Below are positions 1 through 10,834 of a DNA stretch of 64,000 nucleotides, in pieces. Origin of the DNA: Camellia lanceoleosa (Eukaryota > Streptophyta > Magnoliopsida > Ericales > Theaceae); contig CM045763.1 of NCBI GenBank assembly GCA_025200525.1, positions 65,669,018-65,733,017 of the forward strand, written 5' to 3'. The stretch's first letter is position 1. Every line of letters begins with the position of its first letter. Under the pieces are notes generated by a model. It searched no databases, was not told where the DNA came from, and saw only the letters and a program-made list of their open reading frames with translations. The translations under genes and the position numbers were made by a program.

Positions 1-29
1 TGTGAAAAGACATGTGAATTGAAAAAAGT

Positions 30-166
30 TAATAAATAATTATCAAGCGATTTTGACCAAATTAATAAATGCTGAGTTTTTTTTTAAATAAAAAATTTAA
101 AAAATTCAGATTGAAATATTGACACTCTCACAGACTTTAGAGGTTAAAAATCCCTTTTACTTTACT
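30..166. repeat. Dispersed AT-rich repeat, copy 1 of 3
   Basis: This segment (AT-rich tract, 'gacactctcacagactttagaggttaaaaa', 'cccttttact') recurs in diverged form at about 63416-63545 and 63713-63852, near the other end of the window. The shared core is a 'gttaataaatgc(t/g)gag' start, an 'aaaaattcagattgaaatattg' type middle and a 'ttgtaggttaaaaaccc' type end followed by AT dinucleotides. No ORF or terminal motif identifies the family. Confidence 0.5.
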
Positions 167-169
167 ATA

Positions 170-406
170 GGCCTGTTTGGTGCAAATTTGATAACTTATT
201 TCAATTTTCAAATTTATTTATTTGATGTGTTTGGTTTAATTATACCTTATAGCTTATAGCTTTTGGAAGTCAATCGGCTTATTTGTCTTTGAATGCAGAG
301 ATGCTTAATTTATAAGTCAGAAATCAGCTTATGTTCATAGTTATAAGCTATAAACTGTTTAGACATAAGTTATAAGCACTTTCCCACAGCTCTACCAAAC
401 AGGACC
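170..406. mobile_element. MITE with TIR GGCCTGTTTGGT
   Basis: A 237-bp AT-rich element bounded by GGCCTGTTTGGT (170-181) and its near-perfect inverse ACCAAACAGGACC (394-406). It has no coding capacity. This terminus is typical of plant Tourist/PIF-Harbinger or hAT MITEs. The flanks read ata/tat, so the target duplication is not decisive and the superfamily stays open. Confidence 0.7.
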
Positions 407-451
407 TATATGGTGTAAATTTGAAACTTATGTGGGGTTCAAATTTATGTA

Positions 452-1396
452 GGGGAGGCTAAATAAAAACAGCAAAGTATACTTGACCAGCGTGATTTGT
501 CATAATTACACATTTGAAGACAAACTTACGTGGGGTTCAAACTTGGGGGAGGAATAAATTACATTTAATTTAAATTAAGTGTAAAATTAATTAAATAATT
601 ATAAATATTATTAGTGTGTTTGGTTTTAATTTTTTGAATTCAATTTTTTAAAAATTAAATTTTTTTTTTTTATATTTTTTTATTTTTAATGAATATTTTT
701 AACATTTTAAGTAATTTTTTTACTTTTTTAAATGCATCTTACTTAGATGTATGAAGAGGCTAAATAAAAACAGCAAATTATACTTGACCAACTTGATTTG
801 TCGTAATTACACATTTCATTTTAAGACTAAAACTTATATGGGGTTCAATCTTGGGAGAAATAAATTGCATTTAATTTAGATTATAAGTGTAAAATTAATT
901 AAACAATTATAAATGCTATCAGTGTGTTTGATTTAGTTTTCTAAATTTAATTTTTTGAAAATTAAATTTTTTATTTTTTGTATTTTTTTTGTTTTTAGTG
1001 AATATTTTTTAAATTTAAGCAATTTTTTTTTTTTACTTTTTTAAATACACCTTACTTAGATGTAAGAGAGGCTAAATAAAAATAAAAAATTATACTTGAC
1101 CAGCGTGATTTGTCACAATTACACATTTGAAGACTAAAGCTAAGTTTGACATGACCTAAATAATACAAAAAGTCAAAAAGTCACTATTCTATTTAAGTCA
1201 CATCATCTTATTTAAATCACATCACCTCTCTAACACATCACATCAAACCCAATCCGAACCCAACCCATATAAGCTAATAAGTCAAAAAATACACTTTTTT
1301 AGAACATCCCAAACCAACCCTAACTAAAACCTATGTGAGGGGAGGAATCAATTGCATTTAATTTAGATTAAGTGTAAAATTAATTAAACAATTATA
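452..1396. repeat. Tandem repeat, about 301-312 bp, three units
   Basis: The block 'gaggctaaataaaa' followed by 'tatacttgaccagcgtg' and then a 'tggggttcaaacttgg' stretch starts at 455, 756 and 1068 (spacing 301 and 312). Each unit carries a subterminal part ('gtgtgtttggttttaatttt' through 'ttaaatgcatcttacttaga') that is half of the foldback family seen at 9341-9755. The third unit is split by a MITE (1139-1322), resumes at 1323 and is truncated near 1396, where the Mutator-like element probably begins. Non-coding. Confidence 0.75.
1139..1322 (-). mobile_element. MITE of the GGGTTGGTTTGGG family, copy 1
   Basis: Inserted in the third unit of the 305-bp tandem repeat, which gives its boundaries: the unit stops after 'actaaa' (1133-1138) and resumes with 'actaaa' (1323-1328), a target duplication of at least 6 bp. 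The reverse strand starts 'ttagggttggtttggg' and continues 'aaaaaagtgtattttttgac'. Relatives lie at 56628-56760 (same strand order as the reverse complement) and 61951-62172. Non-coding. Confidence 0.7.
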
Positions 1397-1559
1397 AATG
1401 CTACTCTTTTGGCCAAAAGTCGTCTCAAGGCAAAAAATTTAAGGAAAAAATATAAAGGGGAATTTTTTTAAGGTCCCTAATAATAGCAATTTAGAGTATA
1501 AAGAACACTAAAAAAATGAATGATGCCTCAGGTCTCTAAACCAAAACACATGTGCTTTT

Positions 1560-2260
1560 TATTTATTTCTTAGAGCTAAATACCCTTCACAATCAACCGA
1601 GAAAAGTGAATGGATTTCGACCACTGTGAGTTCCACAATTGATATCCACGATTAAGAGAACAGCAACATTAGGGTTTCACAATCATTTTCACGATCGACG
1701 TTAGGGTTTCATCATCTTCCACGAAAATCTTTGCAATTCCTTCTTCATAAAATTCTCTAACACATTTTCATTGTCCATTGTCATCTCAGTTTATCTCCAT
1801 CACAGTGCATCTTCATCTCAAGACGTATCAGTTCGTAATTAGGATTTCATCCTCACTCTAGTAAATTTTTCTACAAATCAATTAGTTTTTCTCTGGAAAC
1901 ACAGTTAATTGCATTTTATAATAGCCTTCTATCAATTACGTTTCAATTTCGTAATAAAAGCTAGATAAATTTGAAAATTGAAATTTTTTTGCGTTTTGAG
2001 CTTATTCTTGAAGCTTGTTGTGTACTTGTGTCTATAAATTTCTCTAGCATTTGAATTTTTTATAGCTTGCTTGATTTATGTTTCTTCTTTGAATTTTATC
2101 TACCATGATTTGTCCCCTATTTATTTCTGTTTATATGGCTATTTAGAGTTTCTTTGGCTATTTTGTACTTCTATGTGTAATTTTCTCAATTATTGGAAAT
2201 TTCATTGTATTTTCTATGGCTACATTTATTTATTTGGTGAAATTTACTATGGAATTCATT
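1560..2260. other. MULE flank, no gene
   Basis: Non-coding flank inside the MULE. It has two copies of 'ttagggtttca' (about 1670 and 1703) and leader-like pyrimidine-rich sequence, then AT-rich DNA. The short plus-strand ORF at 2071-2268 is low-complexity, aromatic-rich translation of T-rich DNA and is not supported as a gene. Confidence 0.4.
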
Positions 2261-2261
2261 T

Positions 2262-2660
2262 TCTCTAGCATGTTTATTTGGTGGAATTTGCTATGAAATT
2301 GATTTTATCTCTTATAGAATTGATTTTTTATTAAGAATTTCTCTGTTGTTTTTTAAATTTCTCTACTCCCTTAAATTTTTTAATATACACCAACATCTCT
2401 TTCTTTCAAATTTGATTTAAGTTCAATTCATTCAAATTTCTCTGTTGTGTAATTTTCTCTTGCATGTTTAACTTATTTGGTGGAATTTACTATGAAATTG
2501 ATTTTATCTCTTGTGGAATTGATTTTCTATTGAAAATTTCTCTGTTGTTTTCAAATTTCTCTGCTCTTTTACATTTTTTAATATACACCAACCTCGCTTT
2601 CCTTCAAATTTGATTCAAGTTCAATTCATTCAAATTTCTCTATAGTGTAATTTTCTCTGG
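2262..2660. repeat. Tandem duplication, about 199 bp x 2
   Basis: Two adjacent diverged copies of a unit containing 'ggtggaattt', 'gaattgattt', 'aatatacaccaac' and 'gttcaattcattcaaatt'. The landmark 'ggtggaattt' falls at about 2280 and 2479, giving a 199-bp period. It lies in the MULE flank and has no coding potential. Confidence 0.75.
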
Positions 2661-2929
2661 CATGTTTAATTTATGTTGCTTTGTTGATTTTCTTTGGCTA
2701 GTTGTGTACTCGTATGTTTAATTTTCTCAGTTATTGAAATGGCTAGATTGATTTATTTAGTTAAAACCCACTAAAAATAAGCCATTAACCATCATGGTTA
2801 CATCTCAGGTTATCTCATCTTACTTCACGAATCTACGATCCCAAAAGGGGTACATGTATCCTGCTCTATATTGAATCATACCTTTAAGTTCTTAGTCTAC
2901 AAAATGTTTCCATAAACAATGTTTCAATA

Positions 2930-3400
2930 CACTAGATGGTCGTGGCTTAACTTTCTCTAGCATGTACTTTTCTCTGACCATATTTATTTATGTTGCTTTG
3001 TAGATTTTCTCTAGCTAGTTGTGTACTTGTATGTTTAATTTTCTCAATTATTGAAAATTTCTCTGGGAATGAAAATTTTCTATGGCTAGATTGATTTATT
3101 TGGTTAAAAAACACTTAGTACTCTCTTATGTGTGTAATTTTCTCTAGCATGTATAATTTTCTCTGGTTATATTACTTTTCTCTGGCATATTTAATTTTCT
3201 TTGCCATGTTTGATTTATTTTGTTAAAAACCACTTAATACTCTCATGTATATAATTTTCTTTGGCATGTTTAATTTTCTCTACCATGTATAATTTTCTTT
3301 GGCATGTTTAATTTTATGTTTCCACATTAATTTATTTTGCTCCTTTGATTTTCTCTAACTAATTGTGTGCTTGTAAATGTAATTTTCTCTAGAATTTAAT
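2930..3400. repeat. Irregular array of TTTTCTCT(G/A)GCATGT motifs
   Basis: At least ten occurrences of 'attttctct' or 'attttcttt', most followed by (g/a)gcatgt(t/a)ta, spaced irregularly at about 20-60 bp. The same octamer recurs in plus orientation near 6834-6960 and 7794, and in inverse orientation (AGAGAAAATTCACAC) around 5224-5375. The spread over both non-coding flanks of the transposase suggests subterminal repeats. Protein binding is inference only. Confidence 0.5.
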
Positions 3401-4138
3401 GTTGACATCTTTATGTTTTCATTGTCTAGAAATGGCAAAACGCAACAACAGCAAAACACCATAAAACATAAAGTCTTTGAGTCTGCCACTTATGATCTGA
3501 GATCAAAACGCAGCAGCAGAAAAAATGCATATTAATACAGATAAAAACACAGCAAAAAAAATTCCCCTATCAATGTATATTTGTGTATACTTATAAAAAG
3601 TATATATATATTTTTACTAATGTAAACTTCAAAATTTCATTGCTATCGATGGTTACACAGAGAAAACTATATTTGTAAAGAAATCTCTTTGATTTGAAAT
3701 TATCAAAATTTCACACAAAAAAATTCTAGTAACAAAGAAATCTGTCTGGTATGATGCAAAGAAGGGCCTATTTGATCATGTAATTTGTAGTGCATTATGT
3801 TTGTACAAAATAATGTACAAAGTAATTCACACCATCCAATTCAAAAAATATAATGTACAAAGTAATTTTCTTTGATATTGGAAAATTTCTCTGGATGAAT
3901 TGGACTAGTATTATAAACACACTACCCAAAGTATGTTTTGCATTGATCGAGAAACTATAGAGAAAATTACAAAACACAATACACAACAAACACATTATCT
4001 TGTAATACGATCTATGTGCATACAAATTTCTCTCTGTTAACCAACATAAAAAAATGTAACATAAAATCCTCTAATATCCTCAAATATATTATTCTATCAA
4101 TAAAATGTAATGTAAATAATTAAAACGGATGGATGTCC

Positions 4139-5160
4139 TCAACTATTTACTAAAGGTTCCTTACATGGCCTCTTATTATGGCGATCAATACTCCCACATC
4201 GACTACACTTCATCACCCTTTTAAACTTTCCAGTAGAAACAATTTTATTCTTCTTCAGCCTCCCAGCTGGTCTCTTACTTAATGGAGATAAAATTATAGT
4301 ATCATCAATGGTATAGATAGGCCTTTCAACAGTTGGAACTGGGCCAATCGAAAACGAGTATGCTTGACGATACATATCAGCATAAAAAAATGGTTTAATG
4401 AATAAATTCAAATTTTTTTTATTGCTAAAAATCACAACAACAACATGTTGACATGGATACCCATTTATTTTCCATTTCCGACATAAACAAGTTTTCAAAC
4501 CAAGATTAACCATAACCGAAAGAAAATAATACACTTCAAACACATTATCGGATGATAAACTCACATTCCACGTCCTCTCATCCATGAAAGCCTTCTCCAA
4601 CACACTACCCATATGAGAACAAAGAACTTTATTTCATTTACTAAAAAGTAGCCTCCTATCAGACCTCATATTCATGATTTGCAACCGTATCATGTCCACC
4701 AAATTTGTTATTGGTAAGTGTCGAGCTTCTCATATCAGTGAATTGAATGACTCAGCAATATTTGAATGCATTTCGTTATAACGTTTTTCCTGAAAATACG
4801 CATGACTCCAATTTTCATATGGTAAACTTCTCAAGAAAATACTCACAATGTCTCCTCCCTCACTTTTTAATTCATTTAACTTGAAATGGAACGACGCATT
4901 TGTTGGAGCATATGCACATTCTAAAAACTTGGACACAACCGTCTCCCTAACAAAATTTGTTTTTCCACATGATAACATATCCCTCAAATTTCTTTTTAGA
5001 TGTTCAAGACAAAATGCATGATAGCAATTAGGGAAAAACCTTGCAATTCCTTCCACAAATGCCACAATGTCAATCTAATATGAAACTTATCACCCTCTCC
5101 GGTCCCAATAACTGACACAAATGTTCAAGAAACCAACACTAATTGTCCTTATTCTTAACA
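4139..5160 (-). pseudogene. MULE transposase remnant (MuDR type), C-terminal part
   Basis: Mutator-like transposases cut and paste the element between its terminal inverted repeats. Reading 5160 to 4139, I see a WFLEHL block typical of the segment before the second catalytic Asp, then 'FFPNCYHAFCLEHLKRN', which carries the family's C..H helix. 'NIAESFNSLI' follows and holds the third catalytic acid (Glu). Next come a SWIM zinc finger (CLC..W..NGYPCQH) and a CCHC knuckle (CSRCGS..RHNKRPC), ending at a stop at 4139. Three in-frame stops are visible: a TGA near 5076, a TGA just after the SFNSLI block near 4728, and one near 4635. There is also a one-base frame change near 5060. Two of the TGA codons sit where Arg is usual, as C-to-T decay would give. 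The N-terminal half with the first Asp was not found. It cannot be active as it stands. Confidence 0.85.
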
Positions 5161-5471
5161 TCAATAATGGAAAAAAATGAGGGAAAAATCCTACAAAACA
5201 AATAGGAACAAGCATATTAGATATATACATGTAGAGAAAATTCACACATTAAACAACCAGAGAAAATTCACACTGTCAAAGAAAATTCACAAAATTTACA
5301 AACAATGACCACAAACATAGAAAATTCACCCAGTTCCCACATCTAAAGAAAATTCACACAGTCAAAGAAAATTAGATATATTTCCAATTACCTTCATTTC
5401 TATCTTTCTTTATCACAACAAGCATAACTCATTTGTATCATCATTTCAAAAAAGTTCCATTACAGAACAAC

Positions 5472-6076
5472 TAGGAATAGCAACAAGCCAACGCGAGGCC
5501 GGGGATTACACTCCCTGTCCCCAATCTCCGAAGGTAAAAAAATCCTCGTCTTCGCCTCCAATCCCTGACGGGTACACCATTCCCCCCCGGCTCCCTAACA
5601 GGGGATCGGGTTTCCCCGACCCCGAAAAACCTTGACTTTAAAAATAAAATAAAATAAATTGTTCAACACAAGAATAGCAAAAAAAAAAAAAAAAAAAAAA
5701 TCTATTTTCAATATGTTTCAATTCATCATCAACAATCATCATCAACAACTTAAAAAAAAAAAAAAAAAAGAAGATCTAAGAAAACCATAACAAAATCGGA
5801 TCGATTAACAATCATCATTAACAACAATCATCAGTATGTTTTAATTCATCATCATCCCGATATACAGCTGGATAGACAGAGTGATCTATTCTTTTGCCTT
5901 TTACTAAAATCAGATTCAGTGTTCGTTTGGAACAAATACACCACATATATATATATATGTATCTATCAGATCTAAGAAAACCCTTAAAAAAAAAAAAAAG
6001 AAGATCTTAGAAAGCCTTAACAAAAAAATTTTAGATCTGAGTTATTCTCACAGATGAGAGAGAGAGAGAGAGAGAG

Positions 6077-6110
<34 letters not shown>

Positions 6111-6680
6111 CGCCCACCATGGATAATTGGTCGAAGTCATGGATTCTCTCTCTAAAACTCGATTCTAATTTGGATCTAGATCTCACAGTTGGTGGTAGCA
6201 AAGATAACGGAGAACACAATCTATTCTGGATTTGGATTTGGATTTGGATTTGGATCTGGATCCAAAGATGAAAGCCACAAATGAGAGGTGTAAAGGCCAT
6301 GGAGGATCGGCGACGAAAGAGGCGATTTCTGGCGCTTGGATGACCGCAGAACCATCAAGATCAAAAACCCTAAACCAAGTATAAAGAGAGAAAGAGAGAG
6401 AGAGAGAGAGTGAGGCTTGTGTGTGAGTGAGGGTGTGTAGGTTTGGTTTATATATATATATATAAGGGTATAATAGTAATTTCAGTTCGAGAAAACGGGG
6501 ACGAGTAAGGGAATGGGCCGGGGCTAAGCAACATATCACCGTCCTCGGCTCAAAAATTGTCGGGAATTTATTTTCGAATACCATCCCTGACCCGTAGGAA
6601 GTCTTTTTTTGGGGAAAACCCGTTCTAATCGGGGTTGGGGGCTGGGTCCCCATCGGGTAGGGTTCAAATTGTCATCCCTA
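5472..6680. mobile_element. Non-autonomous hAT-type element, 1209 bp
   Basis: Starts TAGGAATAGCAA (5472) and ends at 6680 with the inverse TTGTCATCCCTA. The flanking octamers AGAACAAC (5464-5471) and GAAACAAC (6681-6688) match at 6 of 8 positions, as for an old hAT target duplication. Both subterminal regions are unusually GC-rich (runs such as 'ggccggggattac' and 'gattagaacgggttttccc') and partly inverse to each other. The middle is AT-rich with poly-A tracts and microsatellites. No transposase. On the minus strand the centre resembles a captured plant 5' leader ('aaaccctaaa' type motif near 6364), which is a weak inference. Confidence 0.75.
6056..6475. repeat. Microsatellite cluster: (GA)n(GT)n, (GGATTT)n, (GA)n, (TA)n
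   Basis: A compound (GA)n-(GT)n tract lies at about 6056-6110, a hexanucleotide GGATTT/GGATCT run at 6227-6265, another GA tract near 6388-6411 and a TA tract near 6450-6464. All are inside the hAT-type element. Short ORFs of repeating Ile-Gln, Cys-Val or Trp-Ile read through these tracts are artefacts. Confidence 0.85.
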
Positions 6681-7700
6681 GAAACAACAATGGCTGACAA
6701 TAGTTGAAACTAGCAATGCATGCACGAAAAGTGACAAAAACTCTTTTGAAACGCTTGTTATAATTAAAAAATTCAAGTGAGAAAATAAAAAATAACAAAC
6801 TTATAATAACATGTCCGTATGAAATTATAATTTTCTCTACAATTTTCACTGGACTACAAACTTATAATTTTCTCTGTGATTTTATTTGGATTACAAACTT
6901 ATAATAACATGTCCATATGAAATTATAATTTTCTCTGTGATTTTTGTTAGATTATAATAACAAACTTACAATTTTCTTTGGATTACAAAGAAAAGTCCAA
7001 AAAAAAAAAAAAAATAGAGAACAAAACTTAGAGAACGAAAAATTATAAGCATGATAAGCATGTTGATGAAAAAACAGAGAACAAAACTTGTCATTGATAA
7101 GCATATTGATAAAAAACTGAGAACAAAAAATGAACTCCAAAAATCAAAATCAACTCCATTGAGTTGGACTCGTTCTGAAATTGATCAAAAACAGAGAACG
7201 AAAAATCAACTCCAAAAATCAAAATCAATTCCATTGAGCTGGCCTCTCTCTAAAATTGATCAATAATAGAGAACAAAAAATCAACTCTAAAAATAAAAAC
7301 AACTCCACTGAGTTGGTCTCTCTCTCAAATTAATCAAAACTGAAAACAAAAACCTAATTCAAAATACACTCAAAATACTAATATGAAATCGGAATCATTA
7401 CATACAAATCAAATCAAAAATCGAAATCCATATGAAATCTCCATCAAAACATACCTGATTCAACTCCTCTGGAAATCAAATCAAAAACAATCTACACCAT
7501 TGCAATATCTACATGATCACAACAATCTCCATCATCAAGTCCACTGCAACACCTACGAAATCTCCTACAAAATCTCCATCGTAAGCCCACTGCAATACCT
7601 ACAAAATCCCCATGAAATCTCTTAGAAATTAGCAATAAAATCTTCAATTTTCCAAAACTCAAAACAACATATCTTATAAAGAAAGATAGATTAGGTATTT
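6681..7700. other. MULE right flank, no gene
   Basis: AT-rich sequence with repeats of 'aacttataattttctct' type (about 6780-6970) and diverged short tandem repeats containing 'gagaac(a/g)aaaaatcaactcc' (about 7020-7290). Its short ORFs (7051-7266, 7383-7625) are Lys/Gln/Asn-rich translations of these repeats. I see no conserved domain. Confidence 0.5.
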
Positions 7701-7800
7701 TACAACCTAAAATAAGGTTGAGGGACCTTAGGCATCAAAAAATATTATTGTGGACCTCTTCTCCTACCAAAAGTTGGGTAGGGAGATAGACCAATTTTCT

Positions 7801-8498
7801 CTATGTATATTTTTAAAAAATAATTAAAATTTATGATTTTAATAATTAAATTTTGATACATTTTACCAGTATAGTGGGGAAAAAAATTTCAACCCCTATA
7901 TTTATATGTTATTTCCTCAAGATTTAATGCATAATGTCCTTAACTTTATTTTTATTTAAAAAAAAAAAAACAAATTAAATATTTTTACCTTTAAACATTC
8001 CTTATTTCTTATTGCATGTCTCACTCTCTAACAGTATTATCGATAATGAGTTAAGTTCCACAGAGAGAGAGGGACGAGATCTTCTCTCAATGTGATTTCC
8101 AATCGAGCTCCAATGATGGTTTGGCAACCTCATTCACACTTCTAAAATGGCAACCTCTTTCACACTTCTAAAATATAGATCTTTGCACTTCTAAAATATA
8201 GATCTAAAGTTTTTTTGTTAGAAATAGGGGTTTTGTAATGTTCTCTTCATTTCAAACATAGATTTTTTTATTTATCCCCAGTGGTTTCTTTGTTGTTGTG
8301 GGTTTCTTGAGCTTCAACCTTCTAGTGCAGCAGCGACACTAGTGGAGTTCGAACAGTGGCAGCATCAAACGATATCTAGAATTTCAATTATGGAGGGGCC
8401 AAGATATAAAAAAAAAAAAAAAAAAAATCTTTTATATATCAATTGTTATATATTGTCATATTTTAATTCAAGAATCAGAAATAACTAAGATATGATAT
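7801..8498. other. No recognisable feature
   Basis: AT-rich sequence with a mildly GC-richer part (8050-8400) containing the short direct repeat 'cacttctaaaatatagatct' (about 8163-8202, two copies) and a 20-bp A tract at 8408-8427. No ORF with domain-like content and no paired terminal repeats were found. Confidence 0.4.
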
Positions 8499-8506
8499 TA
8501 AAATAA

Positions 8507-8674
8507 GGGAGTCACTATTCTCACTCCATTTTGTTCCAAATACACTCTGTTCTTTATCTTTATTATACATAGAAGTGTATTTAGAGCAAAGTGGAGTGAG
8601 AATAGTAACTATGTATAATAGGGACAAAGAATGAAATGTATTTGGAATAAAATGGAGTTGAAACAGCGGCTCCC
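8507..8674. mobile_element. Foldback hAT MITE, 168 bp, perfect 8-bp duplication
   Basis: The two halves form one long hairpin: the first about 65 bp (GGGAGTCACTATT through 'attatacatag') is about 80 percent inverse-identical to the last 65 bp ending CGGCTCCC. The element is flanked by identical octamers TAAAATAA at 8499-8506 and 8675-8682. An 8-bp duplication is diagnostic of hAT-type transposition. Non-coding, and a good candidate source of hairpin small RNA. Confidence 0.9.
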
Positions 8675-8682
8675 TAAAATAA

Positions 8683-9340
8683 TACATAAAATTTATTATC
8701 TATTTAGTCTTCACATAATCAAAAAAAAAGTCATATCTACTCTACTTTAATATATAAACAAAAGAGAAATCATAAATTAGTTAATTAATTCTTTGTATAT
8801 GCTAATTCAATTATCTATTAAAGTGAAAGTGGCTTCTTTTTCTTCTTTTTTTCTTTTCAAATTTCAAAAGTTTTCACTGGATCTCACGTAAATCCCATTA
8901 ATATGATATCAGCATTATAAGTATGTCTCATGTAGTAATAAACAAATTGCGATCAAAAAATATAATTAATATATTATTACTGTCAAAATATGCTTTTATT
9001 TAATAAATTAAAAAAAGATAAGAATTCTATTTTTTTGGTGTTCCAATTATTTCGTACAAAAACTTGTTTTATAAGTTTTCAATATTCCGAAGGTGGAGCA
9101 GCAGGGGCCATTTGTAATAATAAGAAAGTTTTGAGCAACATAACTTATCATCCCAATAGCATTATTTCCTTTTAATAGGAGGGCCATGGCCCCTGACTGC
9201 CTACAAGTGGGCATGTCCCTGTCGATGTTGACACAAACCTTTCATTCGTAGGTTGAAATCCGTACCACATCTGCAAATAGATCTGTGGTCTTCAAACTGC
9301 AACTATTTTTTTAGGTTTTTTATAATTTGTATTTACTTTG
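8683..9340. other. No gene; short GC-rich palindrome
   Basis: AT-rich DNA. Around 9180-9198 is the near-palindrome 'gagggccatggcccctg', followed by about 100 bp of mixed composition ('gtaggttgaaatccgtacc'). This could be a fragment of an old element end, but I could not pair it with a second end. The ORF at 8990-9175 has no recognisable domain. Confidence 0.35.
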
Positions 9341-9755
9341 CTTGTTTTTATTTTTCAAAAAATTTTATTTTCTTATTTTTAATATATTTTTATTTTTATT
9401 AAATTTTTTTAATATTTTAAGTAATTTTTTTATTTTTTAGACACATCTAATATAAATATACCTAAAAAGTAAAAAAATTGTAAATTTTTTTTTTAAGAAT
9501 TCACTAAATATCAAAAATACAAAAAAATATAAGAATTCAGTATATTTTTTATATTTTTATGTATTTATTAATTTTTTAAAATATTTTTTTACAATTGTTT
9601 TACTTTTTAGATACATCTAACTAAGGTGCATCTAAAAAAGTAAAAAAAATGTTAAAAATTTAAAAAATATTCACTAAAAACAAAATAATACGAAAATCAA
9701 AAAACTCAAATTTTCAAAAAACTTAATCTAAAAAACTCGAACCAAACATACTGAT
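9341..9755. mobile_element. Compound AT-rich foldback MITE
   Basis: Two palindromic modules in series. Each centre reads 'actttttagatacatctaa' followed by the inverse 'tgcatctaaaaaagtaa' (clearest at 9600-9645). The right end (reverse complement 'gtatgtttggttcgagtttt') matches the 'gtgtgtttggttttaatttt' edge found in the tandem units at about 612 and 915. Non-coding. Boundaries are approximate because the DNA is almost pure A/T. Confidence 0.55.
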
Positions 9756-10333
9756 TAGTTTTTTTTTTTTCTTTTATTGTTCATGTACTCTATTTTTCAT
9801 TTAATATATTGTTTGTTTTTCTACTTCTCGAAAAACAGTGTTATCAGTAATTAAAAATTTATGTATCTTCGAAATGTCGATTTTGTAATGGACATATGTA
9901 GAGAGAGCATTGACCTTAAAAAACTACATGGAATGTAATAACATAATTCGGGGGTAATAAAGCAATTTATTTATTTATTTATTTTTCTTTTTGGGTTCAT
10001 AATACCAACATTAAATTAGCTTAGCCCATTAATATCCCTTGGCGTGGAAAACAAAAGCCAACGCATCTAGTGATGATTATTTTATTTTATTTTTTAGTAG
10101 GCTCACACATTTTGGATCAAAGTTATTTTTATTTTGAAACTTTATTATGTTTTTAGTATGTTTCTTTTTAAATTTATGTCAAAAAAACTTTACTCTTTGA
10201 GTCGGTCTAGTCTAAAAGAATAGCAAGTAATTTTTTATTTTTTTTTAATACTTTTTTTGTCTTTAGTATATTTTTTTCTATTTTTTTTTATTGTAAAACC
10301 TAAAAGTGTGAAACTTTATGAATTTTTGGGTGG
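9756..10333. other. AT-rich DNA, no gene
   Basis: Low-complexity T-rich DNA with a 'ttta' run (about 9967-9985). No ORF above background and no paired terminal repeats. Confidence 0.4.
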
Positions 10334-10551
10334 GTTTGGGAAGTGGGTTGGCTTTTTGACTTTTTTGACTATTTTAGCCTGGGTTTAAAAGCTTGGTTTG
10401 GGAAGGACTTTTTGGATTTTGGCTTTTTTGAGTTTTTTTGTGAGAGAAGAGTGTAATGATTATGGGTTGGATGTGATGTTTTGTTTTTTTGGGGCTAAAA
10501 TAGCCTGTTTTGTTTTTTGTGGCTATTTTAGCCCCAACCCACTTGACAAAC
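10334..10551. mobile_element. MITE with an internal 15-bp perfect hairpin
   Basis: Bounded by GTTTGGGAAGTGGGTTGG (10334-10351) and its imperfect inverse CCAACCCACTTGACAAAC (10534-10551). Inside is a perfect 15-bp inverted repeat GGGGCTAAAATAGCC (10491-10505) and its complement (10521-10535) around a 15-nt T/G loop. The 50131-50494 MITE shares the 'gtttgggaag' end and the 'ctattttag' motif. No convincing target duplication. Confidence 0.6.
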
Positions 10552-10834
10552 GGATGAAAACAACCAACAAAAAAATTACTAAAAAAACTAATACCAAACA
10601 TATGATCTACAATTAGACTGTCAAACTCATGAAGTAATTAAAAAACAAAAAAAACCCCATTATGTTATACTATAAAAATAATTCACCATTTAGCAAAAGG
10701 ATAAAACCTTCTTCCGGCATAGCTGATATATAACTCAAAAATTTTAATTTTTATATGTGGTGATTCTAACTTAGTAATTTAATTAATTTAGTATATGCTT
10801 TGTCATAAAATACCTGTATAATGGTGGAGGTAAG

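Larger units (their letters stand above)
1398..7800 (-). mobile_element. Decayed Mutator-like element (MULE)
   Basis: The interval surrounds a minus-strand MuDR-type transposase remnant (4139-5160). Candidate long terminal inverted repeats are seen at about 1448-1540 and, inverted, at about 7706-7800. Both contain 'aggtcc(n)2aataata' followed by 'gatgcct(c/a)aggt(c/a)(t/c)ct', and the left copy lacks about 30 bp present on the right. Both inner flanks also contain 'tagggtttc' type leader-like sequence and many TTTTCTCT motifs. No target duplication could be read, so the ends are approximate. A separate hAT-type element (5472-6680) is nested inside. Confidence 0.5.

Noticed and set aside
6031..6300. 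ORFs rich in Ile-Gln, His-Thr or Cys-Val repeats on both strands
   Set aside because: Translated GGATTT, GT and GA microsatellites.
9176..9300. Possible SINE or hAT terminus around the GGCCATGGCCCC palindrome
   Set aside because: No second end, no target duplication, no A/B boxes in proper order.
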